Shown: positions 1 through 5,095 of the stretch, piece by piece | Layout of the letters: every line of letters starts with the position of its first letter | How positions within the stretch are numbered: position 1 is the first letter of the stretch | NCBI GenBank assembly: GCA_017998025.1 | Contig: JAGODW010000150.1 | Span: 1 to 5,095, forward strand | DNA: 5,095 bases | Reading direction: 5' to 3' | From: Spirochaetales bacterium | GTDB taxonomy: Bacteria; Spirochaetota; Spirochaetia; DTKZ01 | Made by a program: the position numbers and the translations under genes | Notes under the pieces: model-generated | The model's input: only the letters and a program-made list of their open reading frames with translations | Databases searched by the model: none | What the model was told of the DNA's origin: nothing

Positions 1-1194
1 GTTACGTTACCGGGCTTGGAAGAGGTTCTGGCCGAAGAACTTAAAACATTGGGTGCATTGGATAGTACTCCCCTTTCTCAGGCGGTACGGTTTAGGGGAG
101 ACATGGATATCCTCTATCGTTTAAACCTCTCTCTTCGAACTTCCTTACGGGTACTATGGGAAATTTGTAGTATGAAGTTCCGTTCTAACGAGGATCTGTA
201 CCGGAAAGCAGAATCTATTCCCTGGGAAACGTTCCTCAACCCCCAGGGAACACTGGCCGTTTCGACATCGTCCCGGTCGATTTCCGGGATAAATCCGCGG
301 TATGCATCCCTTATTGTAAAGGATGGGGTGGTGGATCGATTTCACCGGTTATTTGGGAAACGGCCTTCCGTAGACCGTCAGGACCCGGATCTGAGAATCC
401 ATCTTCACCTGGAGAAGGAAACAGCTACGTTTTCTGTAGATTCTTCCGGAGAATCCCTCCACCGGCGAGGGTATCGAACTGAAAAAATAGAAGCACCGCT
501 AAATGAAGTTCTGGCTGCCGGAATTCTCCAGCTTATACACTGGACCCCCGATATTCCTCTGTACGATCCCATGTGTGGCTCCGGTACCTTTCTCATAGAA
601 GCGGGACTCATTGCTGCAGGTATTGCACCGGGCATGCTACGAAAATCCTTTGGTTTCCAGCGATGGAAAATATTCGATCCTGATAGATGGAAACGGATAC
701 GAAAAACCGTTCAAGAGGGAGCTCACGGGCAGGCAGATCCTTCCCTTGCTTCCCATGCCCGGAAGCCTCAGCAAAACCTCGAGTACCCGTATTTCATCCG
801 GGGAGCGGATATAGATCCGGGAGCGGTCGAGATTTCCCGAAGAAATATAGAACGAGCCGGATTGAAAGAGTACATTTCTGTTTCCTGTGCTCCGTTTGAA
901 GGCTCCCGTTCACCCTTTTCCCCTGATACAAAGGGGATCGTAATCATGAATCCCCCCTATGGGAAACGCCTCGGGGATCCTGCAATCGGGGATCTCTATA
1001 AGAAGATCGGAGACACATTGAAGCAGGGGTATACCGACTCAGACGCCTGGATTTTAAGTGCCAACTCAGAGGGGGTAAAGCAGATCGGGTTGCGGCCTTT
1101 CAAGAAGTACCCCTTAAAGAATGGCCCCCTGGACTGCCGACTATTAGGTTTTCAGCTTATTCAGGGAGCCTACGGTACAAAACCTTCTTTCTAA
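1..1194 (+). CDS. rlmL: RlmL-type 23S rRNA guanine-N2 methyltransferase (THUMP domain), 5'-truncated
   Basis: SAM-dependent RNA methyltransferase of the RlmL/YcbY (COG0116) family; E. coli RlmL makes m2G2445 in 23S rRNA in the cytoplasm. The frame is open from base 1 (V-T-L-P-G before Leu-Glu-Glu-Val-Leu), matching the usual N-terminus of the family, so the TTG at 16 is an internal Leu codon and only a few codons are probably missing. Domain order: ferredoxin-like/THUMP region ending with the family signature RPSVDRQDPDLRIHLHL and SGESLHRRGYR (about 361-477), then a Rossmann methyltransferase domain with motif I DPMCGSGTFLIEAG (from 565), the acidic strand GADIDPGAVEISRRN (from about 802), catalytic NPPYGKRLGD (from 949) and the C-terminal LKNGPLDCRLLGFQL. 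It is the stand-alone RlmL form; the RlmK methyltransferase fused to it in E. coli RlmKL is absent, since the stop (TAA 1192-1194) follows directly. The exact target guanine is inferred from the family and could differ. It converges with ilvN with 9 bp between stops. Confidence 0.88.
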   Translation, partial: VTLPGLEEVLAEELKTLGALDSTPLSQAVRFRGDMDILYRLNLSLRTSLRVLWEICSMKFRSNEDLYRKAESIPWETFLNPQGTLAVSTSSRSISGINPRYASLIVKDGVVDRFHRLFGKRPSVDRQDPDLRIHLHLEKETATFSVDSSGESLHRRGYRTEKIEAPLNEVLAAGILQLIHWTPDIPLYDPMCGSGTFLIEAGLIAAGIAPGMLRKSFGFQRWKIFDPDRWKRIRKTVQEGAHGQADPSLASHARKPQQNLEYPYFIRGADIDPGAVEISRRNIERAGLKEYISVSCAPFEGSRSPFSPDTKGIVIMNPPYGKRLGDPAIGDLYKKIGDTLKQGYTDSDAWILSANSEGVKQIGLRPFKKYPLKNGPLDCRLLGFQLIQGAYGTKPSF

Positions 1195-1203
1195 TTCTTT
1201 AGC

Positions 1204-1716
1204 CTAGGGAGTATATTCTTCCCCTCGTGCCATCAGGATCTTCCCGGTCCGCATGGTTTCAATGATCCCATATGGTTCAAATATCTTGTTTACAGAATCG
1301 ATTTTTTCCGTTTTTCCTGCCACCTGAAGCGTGATGCTCTTCTCTGAAAGATCCATAATGTCGCAGTCAAACGCACGGGCGATCTGCAGAATATCTGTAC
1401 GAACTTCCGGAGCGCATCTTACTTTGATCAGCGCGAGCTCCCTCTGGATAATATCCTCATCTGTTCGGTCGCGGGCATGAATCACATCAACAAGCTTATT
1501 CAATTGTTTCAAGATTTGTTCCAGGGTTTGAGCGTCTCCTGTAGCTACAATATTCATCGTAGAAAAAGCAGGGTCTGGGGACTCAGAAACAACGAGACTG
1601 TCTATGTTGTACCCTCTTCGGGCAAATACAAGGGCAATACGGATCAAAACTCCCGGCTTATTGCTTACCAATAGACTGATAGTATGTTTTTTAATATTGG
1701 GCATTGCAGTTTCCAT
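1204..1716 (-). CDS. ilvN: Acetolactate synthase small (regulatory) subunit
   Basis: Regulatory subunit of acetohydroxyacid synthase. In this family it raises catalytic activity of the large subunit and confers feedback inhibition by valine. The 170 residues are close to E. coli IlvH (163). An N-terminal ACT domain (about 11-82) carries NKPGVLIRIALVFARRGYNI; Gly22 and Asn37 align with Gly14 and Asn29 of IlvH, positions known to matter for valine binding, so valine sensitivity is inferred to be retained. LNKLVDVIHARD follows at 72-83, and a C-terminal ALS_ss_C domain spans about 90-165. The ATG at 1716 is chosen because a perfect AGGAGGTG lies 7 nt upstream; the alternative Met at residue 5 has no better site. 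The gene starts 2 bp after the ilvB stop, so it is co-transcribed and probably translationally coupled. The protein is equally well named IlvH; the name does not change the function. It ends with TAG 9 bp from the convergent rlmL stop. Confidence 0.95.
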   Translation of the reverse strand: METAMPNIKKHTISLLVSNKPGVLIRIALVFARRGYNIDSLVVSESPDPAFSTMNIVATGDAQTLEQILKQLNKLVDVIHARDRTDEDIIQRELALIKVRCAPEVRTDILQIARAFDCDIMDLSEKSITLQVAGKTEKIDSVNKIFEPYGIIETMRTGKILMARGEEYTP

Positions 1717-1718
1717 GG

Positions 1719-3434
1719 TTATGCACCTCCTACCGGTTTTGCCAGTTTTGCTTTAGGCGCTTCCAGAATCATGTCTCCCAATCCTGCACCGGCAGGTATC
1801 ATGGGGAATACATTTGTCTCTTTCTCTACCTCTGCATCGATGATACAAGGACCCTCATTGTACTCCAGGGCAGCTGTAAGAACCTTCCGCACATCTGCAT
1901 TTCTCTTTATACGGAACCCCTTGCATCCATAGCTTTCTGCTAACTTTACAAAATTAGGGCTTCCCTCCAGGTCTACCCCTGAGAGTCTATTTTCATAGAA
2001 CAAATTCTGCCATTGTCGGACCATCCCCAGATATTTGTTATTGATGATCAGTATTTTGATAGGGAGCTTGTGGATAGCAGCAGTAGCCAGCTCAGGGAGG
2101 GTCATCTGAAACCCGCCATCGCCTACAATGGCAATCACCGGTTTATCCGGTGCGGCAAACTGTGCTCCGATCGCCGCTGGCATGCCGAACCCCATGGTTC
2201 CTGCACCGCCAGAGGTTACCCAATGGCGAGGGTTGGACACCAGATAGTACTGGGCTGCCCACATTTGATGCTGCCCCACATCGGTAGTAACAATAGCGTT
2301 TCCTCCTGTAAGATTGTATAACTCTTTAATTACATGCTCCGCTTTTAGTTTTCCTTCTTTTCTATATTTTAAGGGATAGAGTTTTTTCCATCGGGCTATC
2401 TGTCTCAACCAGGGATCTGTCTTTCCTTTTGTAAGGTAGCCGATTAGTTCTTCTAGAATAAGTTTTGCATCTCCTACAATAGCACAATCTACCTCTATTA
2501 CTTTGTCGATTTCCGATGGATCGATGTCGATATGAATCTTCTTAGCATTTACGCAGAATTTCCTTGCATCACCTACGATCCGATCATCCCAGCGGGAACC
2601 GATGGACATTACTAAATCACAGTTGTTTAGAGCCATGTTGGCATATGCTGTTCCGTGCATACCTGGCATCCCCAGGCTGAGGGGATGGGTTTCAGGGATA
2701 GCGCCCTTAGCCAGGAGGGTATTGGTTACAGGAATCTGCATTTTTTCCGCCAGATGGAGAAGAGCGCTCTCTGCACCCGAGATTACCACTCCACGCCCTG
2801 CAAGGATCACCGGGCGTTCCGCTCTTTCCAGCATTCGTGCAGCTTCTTCAATAGCAGCGAGGTCTCCGGTAGAAGGAACTTTATATCCCGGTAGATGGAA
2901 CTCTTCTGTAAAAGAAGGTTCGATCATTGCACTGGACACATTCTTAGGAACATCTATCACCACAGGACCGGGTCTTCCAGTAGTTGCAATGTAGAAAGCT
3001 TCCCTCATAATCCGCGGAATTTCCTGAGGATTCTTTATCAGATAACTGTGTTTTACAATGGGAGAGGATATTCCAAAAATATCTGCTTCCTGAAACGCGT
3101 CTAATCCCAGATTATCTGTTGTCTGTTGCCCGCATATCACAACGAGGGGTACAGAATCCATCTTCGCCGTCATAATTCCGGTAATTGTATTGGTTGCCCC
3201 GGGACCTGATGTGACCAATACAACACCTGGCTTTCCCGACACCCTTGCATACCCGTCAGCCATATGCGTTGCCCCCTGTTCATGCCGTGCAAGGATAAAC
3301 TTGAGGGATGAATCCACCAGGGCATCGAATATAGGGATTGCACTTCCTCCCGGAAGACCAAAGACGCAGGAAACATCCTGCTGTTCAATAGTTTCAATAA
3401 TGACAGCTGCTCCAGAACGAATCTTCTTTGCCAT
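1719..3434 (-). CDS. ilvB: Acetolactate synthase large (catalytic) subunit, biosynthetic type
   Basis: ThDP-, Mg2+- and FAD-dependent acetohydroxyacid synthase (EC 2.2.1.6). It condenses two pyruvates to 2-acetolactate (valine, leucine) or pyruvate with 2-oxobutyrate to 2-aceto-2-hydroxybutyrate (isoleucine). The 571 residues are full length for the family. Domains: TPP_enzyme_N (about 4-170) with [16 protein letters not shown] and [15 protein letters not shown], in which Glu52 is the catalytic glutamate; central domain (about 193-330) with GMPGMHGT and SRWDDR; TPP_enzyme_C (about 385-535) with the ThDP/Mg motif GDGGFQ (438-443) through Asn465-Asn466 and MVRQWQ (Trp475). An FAD-type biosynthetic enzyme rather than the catabolic AlsS is supported by the adjacent ilvN, RWDDR and RQWQ. 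The start is MAKKIRSG at 3434: it has GGAGGT just upstream, whereas the 17-codon in-frame extension to 3485 would run back through the promoter. The region [15 protein letters not shown] (102-116) departs from the common GQVP form. No ilvC or ilvD is adjacent. Confidence 0.96.
   Translation of the reverse strand: MAKKIRSGAAVIIETIEQQDVSCVFGLPGGSAIPIFDALVDSSLKFILARHEQGATHMADGYARVSGKPGVVLVTSGPGATNTITGIMTAKMDSVPLVVICGQQTTDNLGLDAFQEADIFGISSPIVKHSYLIKNPQEIPRIMREAFYIATTGRPGPVVIDVPKNVSSAMIEPSFTEEFHLPGYKVPSTGDLAAIEEAARMLERAERPVILAGRGVVISGAESALLHLAEKMQIPVTNTLLAKGAIPETHPLSLGMPGMHGTAYANMALNNCDLVMSIGSRWDDRIVGDARKFCVNAKKIHIDIDPSEIDKVIEVDCAIVGDAKLILEELIGYLTKGKTDPWLRQIARWKKLYPLKYRKEGKLKAEHVIKELYNLTGGNAIVTTDVGQHQMWAAQYYLVSNPRHWVTSGGAGTMGFGMPAAIGAQFAAPDKPVIAIVGDGGFQMTLPELATAAIHKLPIKILIINNKYLGMVRQWQNLFYENRLSGVDLEGSPNFVKLAESYGCKGFRIKRNADVRKVLTAALEYNEGPCIIDAEVEKETNVFPMIPAGAGLGDMILEAPKAKLAKPVGGA
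1724..1731 (-). promoter_or_regulatory. Ribosome binding site of ilvN, inside the ilvB 3' end
   Basis: On the minus strand AGGAGGTG lies 7 nt before the ilvN ATG. The bases belong to the last sense codons of ilvB (Val-Gly-Gly-Ala), so ribosomes finishing ilvB clear or occupy this site. This supports coupled, roughly stoichiometric synthesis of the two subunits and fixes the ilvN start. Confidence 0.85.
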
Positions 3435-3438
3435 GCCT

Positions 3439-3444
3439 ACCTCC
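3439..3444 (-). promoter_or_regulatory. Ribosome binding site of ilvB, decides the start codon
   Basis: Minus-strand GGAGGT ends 4 nt before the ATG at 3434 (the core GGAGG ends 5 nt before). The spacing is slightly short but usable. The upstream in-frame ATGs at 3449 and 3485 have no comparable site, so this sequence selects the MAKK start. Confidence 0.7.
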
Positions 3445-3456
3445 AACATGCGCTGG

Positions 3457-3485
3457 ATTATTACCCAAAATTGAAGGATTGTCAA
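3457..3485 (-). promoter_or_regulatory. Sigma70-type promoter of the ilvB-ilvN operon
   Basis: On the minus strand a perfect -35 TTGACA (3480-3485) is followed after exactly 17 nt by the -10 hexamer AATAAT (3457-3462, five of six matches to TATAAT). Transcription would begin near 3450, giving a leader of about 16 nt that contains little more than the ribosome binding site. Such a leader has no room for a leader-peptide attenuator, T-box or riboswitch, so control is inferred to act on initiation or on the enzyme through IlvN. Confidence 0.75.
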
Positions 3486-3559
3486 TCATTCTCAAATATA
3501 AAATGAATTAATTTTAACAAATGATTTACAATTTGTCTTATTGTATATTATTTTATCTA

Positions 3560-3588
3560 TTAAAACACCTATTTCTGAACATTATAAG
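3560..3588 (+). promoter_or_regulatory. Candidate promoter for the polyprenyl synthase gene
   Basis: TTAAAA (3560-3565, four of six -35 matches), a 17-nt spacer and TATAAG (3583-3588, five of six -10 matches) would start RNA near 3595. A competing candidate is the perfect -35 TTGACA at 3595-3600, paired after 16 nt with the poor -10 TACATG (3617-3622). The surrounding DNA is AT-rich, so false boxes are likely and neither choice is secure. Confidence 0.4.
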
Positions 3589-3619
3589 GTATTTTTGACA
3601 TAGAGGGTCTCTGATCTAC

Positions 3620-3679
3620 ATGCTTAATGGTACCCAGGATAGGATTAGACAGGCGTTAGATAATATGGTATGTACGTAG
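3620..3679 (+). other. Possible 19-codon leader or coupling mini-ORF before the polyprenyl synthase
   Basis: ATG at 3620 to TAG at 3677-3679 reads MLNGTQDRIRQALDNMVCT. I recognise no family. An AGAGGG (3602-3607) lies 12 nt upstream, which is long for a Shine-Dalgarno. The stop is followed by one base and then the synthase ATG (3681), a geometry suited to termination-reinitiation, and the synthase has no ribosome binding site of its own. The mini-ORF could equally be a chance frame; the evidence is position only. Confidence 0.22.
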
Positions 3680-3680
3680 C

Positions 3681-4751
3681 ATGCTCAATTACCTATCTAC
3701 TTGCAAGAACAATATTACTACATTCTGCAAACAGTATTTTCAGTCCCTCTCTTCCGATTACTCCCGTATCAATCGCTGGGGAAAAGATACTCTGGACCGA
3801 CTTTTTGAATATGTATCGCAGGGTAAAATGATCCGGGGGGGGTTGATCTCCTTTTCTCACTCCATGTTTGGAGGAACAAGAGAGGAACCAGCCCTTCGTC
3901 TAGGGGCTGCCATGGAATTATTCCAGACTGCCTTTCTTATTCATGATGACATCATGGACAGAGACCTGTATAGAAGGGGAAAACCCTCGATGCATGCCCA
4001 GTACCGTACCTTGATTCAATCGAGTGCTTCTCCCTTAGCAACAGAAAAAATACAGGAGGCTGCTGAAGGTATGGGGATCTGTGTGGGAGATATTGCAATA
4101 TTTCTCGCCTTTGAGATTCTGGGTGGAACTGAAGTCCCCTCCTCTATCCTCGCCTCTCTCCTTCGGCTGTTTACCCGTGAACTAGAGTATGTCGGCCTCG
4201 CTCAGATGGAAGACGTGTACTACAGTGTTGCCCGGGAATCCCCGAATGATGAGAAGATTCTCGCCCTCTATCGATACAAAACAGGGAGGTATACTTTTTC
4301 TCTTCCCCTAATGGCCGGAACTATCCTGGCAGAGAGCTCTCCCGGGAACATAGAGGAAATGTCAAAATTGGGAGAGAATCTGGGAATCCTCTTTCAGATC
4401 AAGGACGATGAGTTGGGGATATTCGCCGATGCGGAAGAATTCGGAAAACCCATCGGTTCCGATATTCTATCAGATAAGAAAACCCTCTTCCGGTGCTGGC
4501 TCTTTCAAAAAACAGAGGGAGCGATCCACAAACGGTTACGCACCCTTTTCGGAGCTTCTTCCTTAACCCCGGATGACTTTTCGTTTCTTCGAACGATCCT
4601 TCGCGAATCAGGCGTTCTTGCGGAGATCTATCAATTGATGGACCGCCTTGATGGAGAATCCCGAAAGTGTATTGACCTGTTAAAGGTTTCTCCTATCTGG
4701 AAGGAGAAACTCTATCAATTGGTCGAGTACAATCGATCCCGGAATAAATGA
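3681..4751 (+). CDS. Polyprenyl diphosphate synthase (trans-prenyltransferase, FPP/GGPP synthase family)
   Basis: Isoprenyl chain-elongating enzyme that condenses IPP with allylic diphosphates, head to tail and trans. At 356 residues it has the whole all-helical fold: GKMIRGG (48-54, the IPP-binding GGKRxRP region), first aspartate-rich motif DDIMD (89-93) continuing into RRGKP (98-102), KT (200-201), FQIKDDELG (238-246) as the second aspartate-rich motif, and GKPIGSDILSDKKT (255-268). The first motif lacks the two-residue insertion seen in typical bacterial FPP synthases. Residues just before it are Ala84 and Phe85 (-5, -4), so product length (C20 or other) cannot be fixed from sequence and I give no symbol. 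The last Asp of the second motif is Gly246. ATG 3681 is the first start after an in-frame TAG (3657-3659), but no Shine-Dalgarno is visible. It is divergent from ilvB and convergent with ispH, an enzyme that supplies its substrates, so isoprenoid lipid or quinone synthesis is the likely role. Confidence 0.9.
   Translation: MLNYLSTCKNNITTFCKQYFQSLSSDYSRINRWGKDTLDRLFEYVSQGKMIRGGLISFSHSMFGGTREEPALRLGAAMELFQTAFLIHDDIMDRDLYRRGKPSMHAQYRTLIQSSASPLATEKIQEAAEGMGICVGDIAIFLAFEILGGTEVPSSILASLLRLFTRELEYVGLAQMEDVYYSVARESPNDEKILALYRYKTGRYTFSLPLMAGTILAESSPGNIEEMSKLGENLGILFQIKDDELGIFADAEEFGKPIGSDILSDKKTLFRCWLFQKTEGAIHKRLRTLFGASSLTPDDFSFLRTILRESGVLAEIYQLMDRLDGESRKCIDLLKVSPIWKEKLYQLVEYNRSRNK
3835..3842 (+). repeat. 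Eight-G homopolymer within the polyprenyl synthase coding sequence
   Basis: Eight consecutive G residues encode the end of Arg52 and Gly53-Gly54 in the IPP-binding region. Such tracts are prone to slipped-strand mispairing. Loss or gain of one G would frameshift the protein near residue 54 and abolish it. In this copy the frame is intact. Confidence 0.9.
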
Positions 4752-4775
4752 CGGATTAGATTGATTCCAGATAGG
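4692..4775. repeat. Perfect 11-bp inverted repeat spanning the convergent 3' ends
   Basis: CCTATCTGGAA (4692-4702) and its exact reverse complement TTCCAGATAGG (4765-4775) are separated by 62 nt that include both stop codons. An adjacent ATCAA/TTGAT match (4714-4718 with 4761-4765) could lengthen the stem across an 11-nt bulge. A short T run lies at 4786-4790, 10 nt after the right arm on the plus strand. It may help end or stabilise both mRNAs, but the loop is long and the arms are coding sequence, so it is not a canonical terminator. Confidence 0.5.
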
Positions 4776-5095
4776 CTATAATCTGTTTTTCTACAAAGCT
4801 GGGTGTGGAAGAAGAGGAAACTACCTGAGCTGTTTTCAAGCCGGAAAAATCCAAATCTAGATGGATCAAATCCTCCCTATTGCTGATAAAGTAGGTATGC
4901 TCGTCCTTTTTTCGTACTGTATTGTATAACCTCGTAGCATTGGAAGAGAGTTTATCCCCTACGACAAATGTCACATCAACCGTCCCAAGGTTTTTAAGAG
5001 CTTCCTGTTCCCGAAAGGAAGTTATGGGACAGATCGAGTCATAGAATTCAACGTTCCATCCCCGGGATTCTCCTGCCTCTTTCCAGGCCCGAACA
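4756..5095 (-). CDS. ispH: 4-hydroxy-3-methylbut-2-enyl diphosphate reductase, C-terminal third (partial)
   Basis: IspH (LytB) is the last enzyme of the MEP pathway. It is a cytosolic iron-sulfur protein that reduces HMBPP to IPP and DMAPP. The frame stays open past the window edge; the GTG at 4974 is an internal Val, because upstream codons continue the family sequence. About 112 residues are present (E. coli IspH has 316). Visible signatures: YDSICPITSFREQEAL (5041 down to 4996), whose Cys at 5029-5031 aligns with the third cluster ligand (Cys197 in E. coli); VVGDKLSSN (about 4963-4939), with the Ser-Ser-Asn that binds the substrate diphosphate; a YFISNREDL strand; and SSSSTP (4801-4818), where the last Ser aligns with substrate-binding Ser269. 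The usual Gly-Ala before that Ser is Ser-Ser here. It ends with TAA 4 bp from the polyprenyl synthase stop. No fusion is visible at the C-terminus; the N-terminal part cannot be assessed. Confidence 0.92.
   Translation of the reverse strand, partial: VRAWKEAGESRGWNVEFYDSICPITSFREQEALKNLGTVDVTFVVGDKLSSNATRLYNTVRKKDEHTYFISNREDLIHLDLDFSGLKTAQVVSSSSTPSFVEKQIIAYLESI

Larger units (their letters stand above)
3435..3680. other. Divergent, AT-rich intergenic control region (246 bp)
   Basis: This gap separates the divergent ilvB and polyprenyl synthase starts. It is markedly richer in A+T than the genes around it, especially 3486-3600. It holds the ilvB promoter (3457-3485), weaker rightward promoter candidates (3560-3588 and 3595-3622), and a short inverted repeat ACAAAT-N8-ATTTGT (3517-3536) that could be an operator but is also plausible by chance in AT-rich DNA. 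A 19-codon reading frame occupies 3620-3679. I see no tRNA, structured riboswitch or mobile-element remnant here. Confidence 0.7.

Noticed and set aside
611..899. Alternative-frame plus-strand frames within rlmL
   Set aside because: They overlap the intact methyltransferase domain in other frames and show no recognisable protein features.
1146..1185. AGGTTTT / AAAACCT inverted repeat at the end of rlmL followed by a pyrimidine-rich stretch, as a terminator
   Set aside because: Only 7 bp with a 26-nt loop and an A/T-rich stem; many such pairs are expected by chance in a window this size, and the following T-rich bases are interrupted.
2013..2321. Plus-strand open frames across the ilvB-ilvN region, such as this one, as antisense genes
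   Set aside because: They are opposite-strand shadows of a strongly conserved coding sequence, with no family resemblance or initiation signals.
3435..3485. N-terminal extension of ilvB by 17 residues (ATG at 3485)
   Set aside because: It overlaps the promoter, has no ribosome binding site, and the family N-terminus aligns with the MAKK start.
3517..3536. ACAAAT-N8-ATTTGT as a specific operator
   Set aside because: Six-bp arms in very AT-rich DNA are easily accidental, and no recognised regulator box is matched; kept only as a remark in the intergenic entry.
4756..4974. A separate 72-residue small protein starting at GTG 4974
   Set aside because: The frame continues upstream with conserved IspH sequence, including the cluster Cys; it is the tail of ispH.

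Overview
This is a compact stretch of bacterial chromosome with five protein genes, two of them cut by the window edges: an RlmL-type 23S rRNA methyltransferase (+, start lost), the acetolactate synthase operon ilvB-ilvN (-), a polyprenyl diphosphate synthase (+), and the C-terminal third of ispH (-, start beyond the window). All five read as intact, conventional housekeeping or biosynthetic genes. I found no mobile element, CRISPR array, tRNA, rRNA, toxin-antitoxin or defence module, and nothing that I would honestly call a new biological system.

Organism: the methylerythritol phosphate (MEP) isoprenoid pathway (ispH), the valine-regulated two-subunit acetolactate synthase, strong AGGAGG-type ribosome binding sites and sigma70-like promoter boxes all fit a free-living or metabolically capable bacterium of moderate G+C content. 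The overall flavour made me think of a spirochaete. That is a low-confidence impression; nothing in the window proves a phylum.

Layout: 1-1194 rlmL (+) converges with ilvN (-, 1204-1716) across 9 bp. ilvN lies 2 bp after the stop of ilvB (-, 1719-3434), and its ribosome binding site is embedded in the last codons of ilvB, so the two subunits form a translationally coupled bicistronic operon. A very good promoter (TTGACA-17-AATAAT) sits immediately before ilvB and leaves a leader of only about 16 nt. The 246-bp AT-rich gap 3435-3680 is a divergent promoter region. On its other side the polyprenyl synthase (+, 3681-4751) lacks a Shine-Dalgarno sequence, but a 19-codon mini-ORF stops one base before its ATG. 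It converges with ispH (-, 4756 to the window end) across 4 bp, and a perfect 11-bp inverted repeat straddles this junction.

How the genes work together: IlvB and IlvN make the enzyme that commits pyruvate to valine, leucine and isoleucine. IspH makes IPP and DMAPP, and the polyprenyl synthase condenses these into longer prenyl diphosphates, so the right-hand third is an isoprenoid supply-and-use pair, though the two genes are on opposite strands. The rRNA methyltransferase has no evident link to the others. The points most worth a second look are the junction inverted repeat, the mini-ORF with stop-restart geometry, an 8-G tract inside the prenyl synthase, and a few divergent active-site-adjacent residues.
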